Assembly (NCBI GenBank): GCA_031763025.1
Contig: JASSKH010000028.1
Location: 1,922,001 to 1,986,000 of the forward strand
Length of the DNA stretch: 64,000 nucleotides
Direction of reading: 5' to 3'
Source: Macrocystis pyrifera
Taxonomy: Eukaryota > Sar > Phaeophyceae > Laminariales > Laminariaceae
How positions within the stretch are numbered: position 1 is the first letter of the stretch; each line of letters starts with the position of its first letter. Positions 41,459-51,828 of the stretch are shown here, piece after piece. A program made the translations under genes and the position numbers. The notes below the pieces were generated by a model. It was not told where the DNA came from. It made no database searches and saw only the letters and a program-made list of their open reading frames with translations.

Positions 41459-41562
41459 CGGCGGAATCTTCGACCTGTAAAGTGCTCGTCGGGGAAGGAG
41501 CACGCTGGGCGACAAACGTCGCTGCAGCGGGGGCTTCTGCAGAGCCCTGGTCGCCCCCGGAG
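41059..41562 (-). repeat. 126-bp tandem repeat, four units, in the pol linker
   Basis: Units at 41059, 41185, 41311 and 41437, each GACGCGGCCGGA... onward. 126 bp is 42 codons, so the repeat keeps frame and encodes Ala/Pro-rich units with SLSGQGSA and PPTSTLQ. Units differ by only a few bases. Confidence 0.92.
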
Positions 41563-42397
41563 GGTACGACAAAAAAACCGAAGCGAAAGCGGCGGTGGCG
41601 GGGGGTGAAAAATCCCCCAAGCCAGGACGGCGGTCGACGGTGGCGACGGAGGCAGATACACGAGCGACGAATCTCCCCGAAGGAGCAGAGAGGTCGTCAA
41701 TCCTCATACGTGACCCGTGTGTGCGAAAATCGCGAAAATCCGAAGGGGCGAGAGGTAGCCCACCCAAGACGGCACTTTCACTGCGGGACACCAGCCCACC
41801 CAAACCGACACCAGGGGTCGGCGAAGAGCGAGTGTGAAGCCCGCAGGCTCGGATGAGGAAGATACCACCGTCCTCGACGGGGTTGAGGCAGCTAGACCCA
41901 CTGCGGTCGTGTTCTGTGGCGGGCTCTTGCAAGCGGGAGAGGAAGTCAGCATTTCCGTTGGCGCTGCCCTTGCGGTACTCGAGGGTGTGGTCGAACGCGG
42001 TGAGGAACTCGAGCCACCGCTGGACTCGCGCGTTGTGGTCCCCTACTTTGGCGATACTCTCAAGTGCTTTGTGATCCGAAAATATTCGAAACTTCGTGCC
42101 CCACAGGTAACCTCGGAGTCGTTTGATAGCCCAGACAATGCTGCCAGCTTCCAGGTCCAACGGTGTCTAGTGCCTTTCGGAATCGAGAGTAGCGCGGCTG
42201 ATATAAGCAATGGGCCGTACCGAGCCGTCCGGTTGTTCTTGTTCGAGCGCGGCACCGAAACCGTCGATGCAGGCGTCGCAGTACACGTGGAAGGGGCGGG
42301 AGCCGTCGGCTACGGCATCCCAGTCAGGGAAGACCAAAATCGGTGGGGCCGCGAGGATCTGGCGGACGATAACTTCCATAGCCGGCGTGAAGACATA
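41459..42397 (-). pseudogene. RNase H of the Ty3 element
   Basis: PAMEVIVRQIL leads into FHVYCDACIDGFGAAL (first Asp) and IAYISRATLDSERH. A TAG at 42167-42169 replaces the usual Trp, and the frame resumes TPLDLEAGSIVWAIKRLR (Glu), FRIFSDHKALESI (Asp), then KGSANGNADFLSRL (Asp). After about 60 residues it becomes low complexity and shifts frame into the linker near 41460. All four acidic residues are present. Confidence 0.85.
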
Positions 42398-43489
42398 CTT
42401 GACCCCCTTCCGGAGAAGGGCGGTGAGAGGACGTATCCGTTTAGACAGGTCGGGCAGGAATTTGCGATAATATCCTACGCCGCCCCCATCAGGGCGCGGA
42501 CCAGCTTGAGGTTCTTGGGCATGGGCATTTTCAGCAAGGCCGAAACTTTGTCCGCATTAGGGCTTATACCCCGGGCGCGAAATAGAGTGGCCCAGAAAAT
42601 TTGCGTCCGTGGCGCCGAGGCGAGCCTTCGAGGGGGAGAGCTTGAAGTTGTGTTTGCGCAGGCGTTCGAAGAGGGCTCGTATCGTCTTGACGTGGGCCGT
42701 CGGGTCAGAGTCGAAAACGATCACATCATCAAGGTACGCCGCCACCTGTGCCAGGCCTTTAATGACTTCGTTAATCACTTTGACGAACCAGCCGGGCGAA
42801 GCACTGCTGCCTTGGGGCGTGACGAGCCACTCGTAAAGGCCCGTGGGGGTGCAGAACGCCGTAAGAGGGACGGTGTCCTTGTGCGCGGTAATCTGGTGAA
42901 ACGAGGAGACCAAATCGAAGAGGGAAAACACCCGTCCCTTCCCCAGGGAGTCGAGGACTTGGTCCACGCGAGGGATAGGCAGCTGGCTGAGTTTGCTGAT
43001 CTGGTTGAGTTTTTTGTAGTTCACGGTGATCCGAACGCCTCCAGACTTCTTCGGGATGACCACCAGCGGGCTCGAGTACGGAGAAGTCGAGTGCTGGATC
43101 AGACCAGCCGCTAGGTACTGATCCAAGGTGGCCTCCACTTCCTTGGCCAGGATGGGGTTGATGCGGTGCGGCCTGGACGTGACAGGAGCGCTTCCTTCCG
43201 GGACCGAGATCACGAAAGGCATCAACGAGCAGGAACCAAAATCCGACTTGGACTTCGAGAAAACGTCAGGAAATTCGCAGAGAACGTCCCCCAGCTGTTC
43301 AATGACGGCAGGGGTCCAGCCTGTGCCGTGGAGATCAAAAGCCACCTCCCGCAGATGTGTCGGCAAGCGTGCCCAGACGCGCAGGAACGAAGCGCGCTGT
43401 TCTGAGGTCAAACGCTCAAGCAGTGCAGGCGGGGGCGAGGCTGGAGCTGCGAGGGGGGGGGGGGGGGAGTAACTGCTGAAACCGGACAC
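42398..43489 (-). pseudogene. Reverse transcriptase of the Ty3 element
   Basis: HRINPILAKEVEATLDQYL, VVIPKKSGGVRITVNYKKLN, FSLFDLVSSFHQI (motif A Asp), TPQGSSASPGWF (motif B), AAYLDDVIVFD (motif C, 42725-42736), NFLGHSIS. Single-base changes near 42565 and 42467 shift the frame before the connection to RNase H (ISPNADKV, GYYRKFLPDLS). The upstream join to the protease frame lies at a run of 15 G (43453-43467). Confidence 0.88.
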
Positions 43490-45015
43490 ACCTCACCTAG
43501 TCTGGAGGGAGGGCTGGGGGCTCGGTTGTCCTGCTGCAAAACGTCCAGCAGAACGCTCAGCAGTGGGGCGTGGGCGACGCCGAGGACATCCCCCGGCTCG
43601 AGAGCCGTCACTCCAACGAGGCGAAGAACCTGTCGTCCAGAGGAGACGAAGTGCTCCTCGACCGAGGGTAGGTCGGGCTGGGGCATCATGTCGACCAAGT
43701 AGTGTCCAGTGAGGGCCGGGGAGCCATCGCTTCGAACCAAATTAACAGCAAGCAGCTGGGGATCGTCTGACAGGGTGACGCCTGCTGCGCCCTCGTAGCG
43801 TAGATGGAAGCCTCCAGCCGAAGCGGCGGAGTCGATGGCGTACACGGACATGCCTGTCGGGGCGTGGTGAACTAACTCCAGCTCGCCAAAAACGCGGTGA
43901 TCAGACGGCCGAGGTGGCAGAGAGCGGTAGGAGCGGCTATTAAAGCGCATCCAGCTGTCACGTCCCAATAGTACAGCATGCTGCATCACCGAGGGGGGGA
44001 CCACGCAGGCCCAAACTGCGAGGGAGCAAGTAGGCTCATTTTCTCGAAAAAATTGGACGCTCAGGCGCACACTCGTCGAAGTCTTCAGAGGGGCCGATTC
44101 GCCAAAACCCCCCCAAGAACGAGGGGCGCCTTTCTGCTCGCACGCGAGGGAGGCCGCACCAACCGAGTGCATGCGATCCAAAACATCTCGTCGGATGAAA
44201 GTCTGCGGGGAGCCAGTGTCGAGAAGCGCCACGCAACCAAAAGGTGCAAGAACGCCAGCTCCGCTGTGAATCGCGATTTTCGTTGTAAAAGAGGCGTCAT
44301 CGAGGGTAATGGTGCCCCCGACGAGGCAGGGGCCGTGTTCTGGCAGCGCGAGGGAGGGGTCGACACTAGGTGCGACAGCCAAAATCTCCGGGCTGTGATC
44401 AGCCGGTGCGTCAGAAAAATAGGTCGAAAACTCCAAAGGAGGACCTGGGCAAGCGCGGGCCACGGCCAAAGGGCGGGGCGGCGCTGGTGTAATCTCATGA
44501 ATTCTGTCAGGTCTGGTTGGGGTGCAGAATTGGTGAGAGGAGGCGGGGTGTGCCAACCCGGCCTCACTTGATCGGAGGGTGTCGCGAACGGCGGAAAGAG
44601 CTTTACCGAGCAAATTTTTTCCACGCCACCGAGAGGGATCGTGAGCTTCGGGGTCGTCTGCCCGCAAACCGATGCTCCACACGGCATCAAAAGGGCTGGC
44701 TTCAGCCAAAATTTTGGTGCCAGTGCTCAATAGGTGCTGCTTCATGAACGGGTTCTGCGAGAATTTGGCAAAATTACCAGCAAGGACGGCGTCTTCCCGA
44801 ACACGGTCCCAGATAGCGCAGTCGAAGTTATGCACGCCTCGACCGAGGCGTTTGTGCTCGCGTGGGTCTGGCGAGGTCATAATCCGCTCCGTTGAGCCGT
44901 GGTCCTGGAAAAGGCGAGCCTTTTCAGCCATCATGTACTGCTCCGCGCAGGAATATGATGCATCGTCGACGACAAAAGACGAGGGAGACCACTGCGAAAA
45001 ATAAGAGGGGGGCTG
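43408..45015 (-). pseudogene. NADAR domain and aspartic protease of the Ty3 polyprotein
   Basis: The frame opens right after a TAG at 45016-45018. The first about 150 residues (45009-44560) are a NADAR/YbiA-like domain: YFSQWSPSSFVVDD, SCAEQYMMAEKARLF, NPFMKQHLLSTG, FDAVWSIGLRADDP and WRGKNLLGKALSAVR. Each block matches the family signature, including the Glu of AEQY, the Trp of W-x-I-G-L and the K-N-x-L-G loop. NADAR enzymes remove ADP-ribose from modified guanine in DNA in bacterial DarT1-NADAR systems and act on riboflavin intermediates in other cases. About 90 residues later CVALLDTGSPQTFIR (DTG at 44209-44220) is a retroviral-type protease, with VLLGRDSW as its second strand. Placement inside one uninterrupted 500-codon frame shows a fused protein, not a captured neighbour gene. 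The last about 200 residues are a linker to the reverse transcriptase. Confidence 0.85.
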
Positions 45016-46664
45016 CTAGAACAGTACCACCCGCTCCGTTGTATACTCGAGAGTAGGGTCAAAAACCGACGGTGCCGAGTCGTCGGTGGCCGCAGTTGCG
45101 GCGTGTGGGGGGGGGAATGTTCTTCTCTGAGAACACTGAGCCCCTGGTGCACGAGGCGAGTCCGGTTCCACGTATACTGGCTCTGTGTCACCATTGCCCG
45201 TAGGCAAAAAATTGCCAGAAGGCTCTCTTGCTGCGCCCGATGATCTCTGTCCTGGACCAAAGGGGGCAGGGGGCTCTGAGCCCGTTCTGCTTGACGAGAG
45301 CTGCGATTCTTCCGAATTTAACGGGTATGCTGTCCGGTTGATCTGACCGGAGGCCGTGGAGTCACCACTGGCTCGACGGACAGTGCCAGGTTTTTCCTGT
45401 TCCACTGGAGCCGAAGGAGCGCTGCGCACGTGGAGTGGCGTGCGCGAAGACGAAAGAGGGCCTGCAGATCCTGTAGACGTCTTCAAGAACGGTGCTCGGG
45501 TGGGGGGCAACAAAGGGTCCACCGGAGAGAGCTTCCGTCCTGTAGACCTGGTGGGGAAGGGGGACGAGGTAGCTAATCTTGTCGACTCCTCCTTAATAGG
45601 AAAAAGGGTGGAGCGGCCACCGTTGTTGCGAGGAAACGCCGAGTCGAGCTTCAACCGAGATCTCGGGGTTTCGGTGTTTGCCTTCCCGCACCTCAAACCG
45701 ACCGCCACCGCATGGCCGGGAGGTGTAGGAGGGGGACACCCTCGCTGAAAAAAAACGACGACGCGACGGCGCGACACCCGTCATGTTGCGCGGTGCGTGG
45801 TTTGGGAGAGAGGCGTTAATCGCGCCTGCTCTCGTGCCCAGGTTGAGGGGAGCGGCGTTTGAGGCGCGGGCTCCCGACGTCGGGGAAGGCGCCCGAGGGC
45901 TCCCCGGAAAAAGCTGTGGAGCTGAGTCGCTGCGTCGGTCCGAAGTACGGAGTAACGCGCGGGGCGGGAGCGGAGTACTGAGCGAGCCTGGGACGCGAGC
46001 ATCTTGTGAAATCAAGGTTTTTTCTCCTGACAATGCTGGTGGCGGGCGGTCAGGAGAAGCCGAACTGCCGTCGACCTGTCAGTTACCGGCGCGGAAGGTG
46101 CCTGGCTGGCGTCCATTCGGGTTTCCGCCCGAGGTATGCGAGGCGCCGTAGCGAACCCCCGAGACGGGAGCCGGGGCGGAAGAGGCAGGGGCGGTCGAAC
46201 CACCATGATGGCCGGGGTGAGACTGCTGGTGTCCTCGTGCCGCGTGTGTGTTGTAGCCATCACCTTGTCTGTGTTGCTGACCCTGACCGTGATGTTGCCC
46301 ACGCGAGGGGCCGGGAGGTGTAGGAGGGGGACACCCTCACTGAAAAAAACGACGCGCCGGCGCGACACCCGTCGTGTTGCGCGGTGCGTGGTTTGGGAGA
46401 GAGGCGTTAATCGCGCCTGCTCTCGTGCCCAGGTTGAGGGGAGCGGCGTTTGAGGCGCGGGCTCCCGACGTCGGGGAAGGCGCCCGAGGGCTCCCCGGAA
46501 AAGGCTGTGGAGCTGAGTCGCTGCGTCGGTCCGAAGTACGGAGTAACGCGCGGGGCGGGAACGGAGTACTGAGCGAGCCTGGGACGCGAGCATCTTGTGA
46601 AATCAAGGTTTTTTCTCCTGACAATGCTGGTGGCGGGCGGTCAGGAGAAGCCGAACCGCCGTCG
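45016..46664 (-). pseudogene. Gag-side region with a large direct repeat
   Basis: Frames are Ser/Pro/Arg-rich with no capsid or zinc-knuckle motif that I recognise. The region holds a duplication of about 360 bp (45715-46074 and 46310-46665). The nearest frame (45777-45019) reads directly into the NADAR frame across one TAG, so the stop could be mutation or a natural gag/pol boundary. Confidence 0.55.
45715..46074 (-). repeat. Direct repeat, inner copy
   Basis: Matches 46310-46665 at roughly 97 percent, offset about 595 bp. Small length differences lie in an A-run and an ACG repeat. Confidence 0.9.
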
Positions 46665-46665
46665 A
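46310..46665 (-). repeat. Direct repeat, outer copy, abutting the LTR remnant
   Basis: Ends at GCCGTCGA exactly where the 69-bp LTR remnant begins (ATACGTTCCC), with no primer-binding site between. The missing 219 bp of LTR and the gag start were therefore deleted, or lost in assembly. Confidence 0.9.
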
Positions 46666-46733
46666 TACGTTCCCAGTGACTGAACCCAGGTAGTTACCGG
46701 GCTTTCAATCTCATTCAAGACCATATCTTAACA
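46665..46733 (-). repeat. Ty3 5' LTR remnant
   Basis: 69 bp identical, apart from one base, to the start of the 3' LTR; followed by the CGAG target duplication. Confidence 0.9.
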
Positions 46734-47282
46734 CGAGGGAGGGCAGACGCATACATACGGAGACAAAACATAGTGTACGTATGGCCTCTCTGATTGGTTC
46801 AAAGTTGGCAAAAATCAGTTGAAAGCTAGACAGAGTGTAGAAAAAATCAGGTATACCTCGGCTTTTTCGAGCCAAAATCAGTTACGATACGATGTCAGCC
46901 TGGCCAATATAGCAGGGCTGGGTGTGTTTTGTACTTACTTGTTTTTAGAATACAACTGATTTTGGCCCAAAAGTAGCCAGGTATACCTGATTTTGGCTAA
47001 AACCCTAATATTATAACTATTTTTTTTATAAATTTTGAAAAATTTCCGGTGTCTTGGTGTGTATGTCACGTGTGAACCTGCTGTAAACCAACTTTCGACT
47101 GTCTTGTGTACCCCGGCCCTCACGTGTCGATCTGCTGTTTCAGTGCGCGAAATGGTACTGGCCGAAATCAATTGGAAATCGAACCAGCTGTAAGTATTAT
47201 CGTCTCGTCGACCCTGGTGGCATCCAGGGGAGTCTCTGGCCAGTAGTCAATCGCGAGGGAAATAATGGAAAACGCGCGCGGT
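46734..47282. other. No gene recognised
   Basis: AT-rich with several CAGGTATACCTGATTTTGGC-like motifs (46848-46995) shared with 36945-36985. Confidence 0.45.
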
Positions 47283-47530
47283 TCTCGCAGCTTGCAAAGT
47301 TGAGTATCGACCGATCTGCCGATCGGTTGAACTCACAGCTGACGTGCTTTCTTAGTTTCTTATAAAATACGTCAGCTGTGAGTTCGACTGATTAATTAAA
47401 TAGTTGATACTCTCAACTTTGCAAGCTGCGTAAGTAATACGTCTCGTTTATACTCCATTTATTTTTACCGAATTTTACAAATACTTAGTGTTGTGATAAA
47501 CCGAACGCGCGTATCAATAAACCGAATGCG
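47283..47530. repeat. Rep-T inverted pair
   Basis: An inverted copy (CGCAGCTTGCAAAGTTGAGT, 47285-47341) faces a forward copy (47353-47530) around a 10-bp spacer, so the two can form a stem of more than 50 bp. The forward copy continues with TTATTCCTTGTCAAAG, the fullest downstream part in the window. Confidence 0.8.
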
Positions 47531-47940
47531 CGTATAGTACATGTTATTCCTTGTCAAAGATAGAGGCCGCCAGTCGTTCCCCTGGATGCTGTCAGGCAAT
47601 TTTAAATTATCTACGGCCATGTATGTATTATTTTTTATTTACACAGCAGGAAATTTTAAAAGTTAAGTGTGATGCACTAAATTATACCGGTGGCAATTTA
47701 CAGCAGCTTGCCCGCCGATCGAGCCCACGCATTGATGCTCACAGCACCGTCAGCAGAATGTATGCATTCGCACTGAAAAATCGAGGAAGTCGATGTATGT
47801 ATATATATATGTATGTGATGGGCACATGCATGGTGCAAAATTGGTAATGATGTTGTATGTTGTGTATGTGTGAGCCATAAAGCCTGCCGCATGCGTGCGG
47901 GCTATTCGGCTGATTCATTCGAGAATGACTAGTAGACCAG
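47531..47940. other. No gene recognised
   Basis: Rep-T downstream sequence (GTTCCCCTGGATGCTG) then AT-rich DNA with a GTATATATATATG stretch. Confidence 0.4.
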
Positions 47941-48396
47941 GATTCGATGGGGGTTGAGTTTGAAGGCGAAACCCCCAGTCCCCGATGAAGGTCCGCAATT
48001 TTATCGAACTGAAACCTCTCTTTCTCTAGGAGCCAAACAAGAGCCAAGCGGAAACGCGGAAATTACCAGGCGGTAGAGACGGCGAGTTTTGTGAGAGGCA
48101 CGGCGTCCCAAGAGTACTGGTAGCCTGCCTCACCCGTGAGGGATTCTCCTCTCCCCCTTCGGCCATAGATGCGACCGTGTGGACGTGCTAGGGAGATTTG
48201 CACCCTGCACGGCCAGTGCAGGGACGGGTTGAGGAACGGCGGCCAATCTGATCGGAGAGAAAAAGCCTGATAGAATAGACGCAACTGCTTGAAGGGTTTC
48301 CCCCTCTCCTGTCTTGTAACATACGCTCGGAGATCTGGAGCCTGCTTCCGTCCGCGCTTGACCAGCTTCGCCTCCGCGACCCACAAGCAGCTCTGG
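47941..48396 (-). CDS. Candidate spliced coding region of unknown function
   Basis: A minus-strand frame from about 48396 to the TAA at 48063 reads like protein (KLVKRGRKQAPDLRAYV, LRLFYQAFSLRSDWPPFL, GEAGYQYSWDAVPLTKLAV). It meets a possible donor (GTAATT at about 48065); an acceptor near 48028 would continue as WFQFDKIADLHRGLGV. No domain is recognised. It lies back-to-back with the P4-ATPase exon, so it could also be the untranslated leader of that gene read on the wrong strand. Confidence 0.22.
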
Positions 48397-48489
48397 GGTT
48401 GGTTGCTGTCCAGTTGGTGGCGTACAGACGGAGTCGTTGGACAGAGGGGGAGATACACACTGGGCTATAGGGCGTCCTACAATCCCGAG

Positions 48490-48863
48490 ATGGTTGACAG
48501 TAGCCCCTGGATTGCACTTCACAAAGGGGGCCGAGGAGAGGGCCAGGCTCCAGGCAGTGGCTCTGGAGGAGCAGCAGGAACAGGAGGAGGAGGGGGTGAT
48601 GTCGGTGGCGGCGGCGGGAGGGGTGTAGGGGGAATGGAAGCCAGGACTAAGCTGCTAGGGATGAAGAAGAAGACAGGAGAGGAGGAGCGAGAGGGAGAGG
48701 AAAGGGGGGCGTGAGAAGGGAAAAGAACGACACAAACAAACCTCCCTCCAACCCTCCGGGGTGGCCCGACCGAGGCGACGTGCGAGACCGCCCGCACAGG
48801 ACGATCCTCCTCAACAAGGAGCAGGAATACAGCTTCTGCACCAACTTCGTCCGCACGAGCAAG
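48490..48863 (+). CDS. P4-type ATPase (phospholipid flippase), first exon
   Basis: ATG at 48490 starts a Gly-rich, probably disordered N-terminus (MVDSSPWIALHKGG). The frame meets TGA at 48712, but one base more in the six-G run at 48704-48709 would join it to RREKNDTNKPPSNPPGW and then HRTILLNKEQEYSFCTNF-VRTSK, ending at a GT donor (GTGGGC, 48864). R-T-I-x-x-N and F-C-x-N-x-x-x-T-S-K are the conserved entry to the first membrane helix of P4-ATPases, where FLP follows at once. These enzymes flip aminophospholipids across Golgi, endosome or plasma membranes. The remaining roughly 1000 residues are not found in the window. Either later exons are beyond reach or this is a fragment. The frame break may be a sequencing error. 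Confidence 0.55.
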
Positions 48864-49717
48864 GTGGGCTTGGGTTTGCTCTTGTGTGTCCACGCGCGCG
48901 TGTGTTGACAGGAACTACACAGATATCGACTCGTCTTTCATCATTTTACGGCCGTTGCTCATGTGTCACTTTTTATTCACTCATTTTCCATACATTCACC
49001 ATGCGATGGGACGAGCGGTTTTTGTTTTTGGTGTTGTGTTTTTCGCCGACGCGCGGGGATTGCGGTACGATGACCGGACCGTTTTTGGCGCGTGATCATC
49101 CCGAATTCTTCGTCCTTTTTCTCGTGCTTCGCGATGCATGATGCGTAACAATGCCATCATGGCAGTGCTGCTGCAGCATAGCAGCAGCATTGTACCCCCT
49201 CTAGCTTCGTTACATCGTCGTGTATGTATGTCGCCGGCAACGATAGCAGCAGCAGAGGTGGCACGTAGGGGGTACGGCACGTTGCGACGCCTCTCGCTTC
49301 GTAGCGTCGTGGGCGACAACCGCCACAGGCGTGTTTTGGATGCTTGTTCCCTCTGCAGTCGTGTCCCGTTTGTGTTGTTTTCGATCGTTTGTGATGTGGT
49401 GGAGGAAAATTCAAGTTCAGTTCAGGGAGTGACAAGCACGCATGGTTATACGTACGTACGGAAACAGTATAAATAGGTACCTGGTGCCACCACGGTCGTA
49501 TAACACAAGCAATCTGATCTGTACGTACAGCCGTGATACCAGGTATAATATACAGCAGTAGTATACGTACTGCTCTATTTATACATTTATACTATTAATA
49601 GGTACCTGGTGGTATTTGCGTCGCGTGTCCCCCCCTGGACAAGAGCTGTCTCCCCTTGACAGACAGAAAGCAACTTTGCCTTGACTTGCCTTGACTGACG
49701 CGCACTTTCCACGTTTT
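48864..49717. other. Presumed intron or downstream of the flippase exon
   Basis: No second P4-ATPase exon (FLP-x-F-L-x-E) was found. CAG/CTG palindrome AGTGCTGCTGCAGCATAGCA at about 49162. Frames without domains. Confidence 0.4.
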
Positions 49718-49791
49718 AGTGTGGAACAGTCGGCCCTATGCCCTTGACGGCGCATGTTTTGCGTTGCTTGACATGTCTCTCTCCTGACATC
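49718..49791 (+). repeat. Short dispersed repeat, copy 1
   Basis: GTGTGGAACAGTCGGCCC, CCCTTGACGGCGCA and TTGCTTGACATGTCTCTC reappear inverted at 63546-63622. Non-coding. Confidence 0.6.
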
Positions 49792-49893
49792 TTTGCCCCT
49801 GGTGCTGGAGAGAGTCTGCTCGGAAATGCTTTCCAGCGGGTGGGTGTGTTATCTTTCGTGTAAGATATTTATACCCAACTGTGTGTGTGTGTG

Positions 49894-50010
49894 TTCTTCA
49901 CATTAAACCGTTCTTCTACTCGTCGACATCCAGCAAGCCCAGTGTCCGTGCTGATTCTTCACCCTAGAAAGATACGAGCTCTGTGGTCACAGACTACGAC
50001 ACAGAGATAA
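49894..50010 (+). repeat. Rep-H copy
   Basis: The best-preserved single copy: CACATTAAACCGTTCTTCTA, CGACATCCAGCAAGCCCAGT and CTGTGGTCACAGACTACGAC. Preceded by a GT microsatellite. Confidence 0.7.
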
Positions 50011-51828
50011 CACACCGTGATGCATTAATAGCCTACGTAATACCATGCCTTCGCACTAGGTGCGGCCGACACAACATACATACATACGCCAGCAACCAAA
50101 ATACACCATAAAGAAAGAGAAGCAACGAATAAACCAAACCCAAAAAGAACAAGAAAAAGAAAAAGAAAAGGGGAAGAATCCCAAATAAATAAATAAAATG
50201 GGAAGCCAAAGCTCAGACACATACATACTTACCCCGAGCATGAGCCAAAAGGGACATGCAAGGGGAAAGATACGAGAAGGAAAAAGGGGACTATGCATCC
50301 CGGTGAACTGTACAGCACTACAGCAGCGAGAGTCTTTCCTTATTCCTTTCTGCTTTATCCTACGAGAGAAACTAATTATCTGTGGTCATAGGCTGTCTGT
50401 CTACTGTGTGACAGAGAAGAATTAAACAAAAATAATCGCAAATAAATGGGTAAAAGGGCCTGTATTAACGAATAAATTTTTTGTTTGGTTTGATTTGTGC
50501 ATCTGATTAGTCGAAAACTGAATCACCAAGCAGGCGCGTTGACTTGAAATTCGAAAAAAACGAAGAAACGAAGACACGAATTCAACAAGAACAGAAGCCT
50601 TTTGGGAGCTTCTTTTGCTCTTCGTAGGTGATTCAATTTGGGGAGTTTGTGCAACTCGACGTGGCATGTTCCTGAAACTGAAGCAAGCCACGTAAACTTC
50701 GGCCGTGTCGTTGACTGCTTCAGAGGCGAGATCCACCATTCCCGAGAGGCAGGGCCACCGGAGCAGCCGCAGCGCGAAGTCCGACGGCCCTTGACACAGA
50801 GTAGACCACCCGCAGCACCTCAAATAATTACAAGGCCGTCGCGAACCCAGTTTTGCATCCCTCTTTGCCTCGCGAACCACACGAGCACCGACAAAGTTAC
50901 GAAATCGCCCAGAAGTTCGATCGCTGTATCCCCATCGCTGCTGCCTGCCTGAGCTTCGGGGCTCCGCCAGCCACCCAAGACATCCCAAGAGCGATGGCAT
51001 ATTCGGCGGTGCGGGCAGAAATTGTCGACCGCTGGCCGCGGTGCCCCGGCCGAGCCCCCGGGGGGACGAGGACCGTCCCTCGCCTCGTCGGTTGCCCACG
51101 GGTTGATCCTTGCGCGTTATTCGATTTTCGCAGCAGAATACGCTATTCCTCCATCCTCGATAAAGCCCATGGTCATACTCTTCACGAAATTATGTTCGAA
51201 TCAAATCGAGTTCATTTTTATATACTCAATTCCCATAAAAAAAAACTTGCTCGTTAATAAGGGCCCTAAGCAGAAGCAAGTGAAATGCCAACGTACCGGG
51301 TACGAGAACACAACACAAGCCAGATACTCTTATATAATACAGCAGCAGCATTAGATGCACTGCTCCCATACTTCGTACATGTGTGTTGGATGTTGGGTGT
51401 ACTGCAATTAGTGAGAGATGGTGATACGGCGGCAGGCGGCTTTTGTTCTACTGCTGTGCAGTGCCGTACGAGTGTTCAGGAGTGATGGTAGTCCGCTTTG
51501 CTTTTGTTACCTCCTCGGCGACTTGTACATGTTCACTTCTATAATACCAGGTACACCAGATGCACGAGTAGTACCGGCTTGGCTGACGCTGAATATTGTC
51601 GTTTTTGTTCTCACAGTAACTCGTCGCCACAATACAAATTGTCAATGCAGTCCGTGCATGGTCGCAGGACAGGCTCCAATAACTCACTCTGTCCGGAGTG
51701 GAATAACACCTCGGGAAAAAAATACTAACAAGCAAAGAATACTACTCATGATAACTGAAGCACGTCTACACCTCAGACAGAAATATAATACATAGAGAAG
51801 TGAGGTATATAGGTCCACGCACGTACGC
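50011..51828. other. No gene recognised
   Basis: An A/AAG-rich tract (50090-50190) and, at 50640-51130, GC-richer DNA with long frames on both strands. One minus frame contains DTAIELLGDFVTLSVLVWF and one plus frame AQKFDRCIPIAAACLSF, but no frame shows a known domain or a convincing splice pattern. It could be an old transposon. Confidence 0.4.

Larger units (their letters stand above)
37596..46733 (-). mobile_element. Ty3/gypsy chromovirus-like LTR retrotransposon with a NADAR domain
   Basis: 9138 bp between CGAG duplications (37592-37595 and 46734-46737). A full 288-bp 3' LTR (37596-37883) and a 69-bp remnant of the 5' LTR (46665-46733) bound it. In minus orientation: serine/proline-rich gag side, NADAR domain, aspartic protease, reverse transcriptase, RNase H, a linker with a 126-bp tandem repeat, integrase, GPY-type module, chromodomain and a Tudor-like module. 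RT, RNase H, integrase and chromodomain in this order define Ty3 chromoviruses; the NADAR and Tudor parts are extra. At least three in-frame stops and four frame changes show that this copy is inactive. Confidence 0.9.

Noticed and set aside
41059-41562. Possible CRISPR-like array
   Set aside because: Units are contiguous 126-bp direct repeats without unique spacers, inside a retrotransposon.
41834-43114. 426-codon plus frame opposite the Ty3 pol
   Set aside because: Antisense to RNase H and reverse transcriptase; the sense strand explains the codon pattern.
43408-45015. NADAR as an independent host gene next to a retrotransposon
   Set aside because: Same uninterrupted frame as the protease, inside element boundaries marked by LTR and target duplication.
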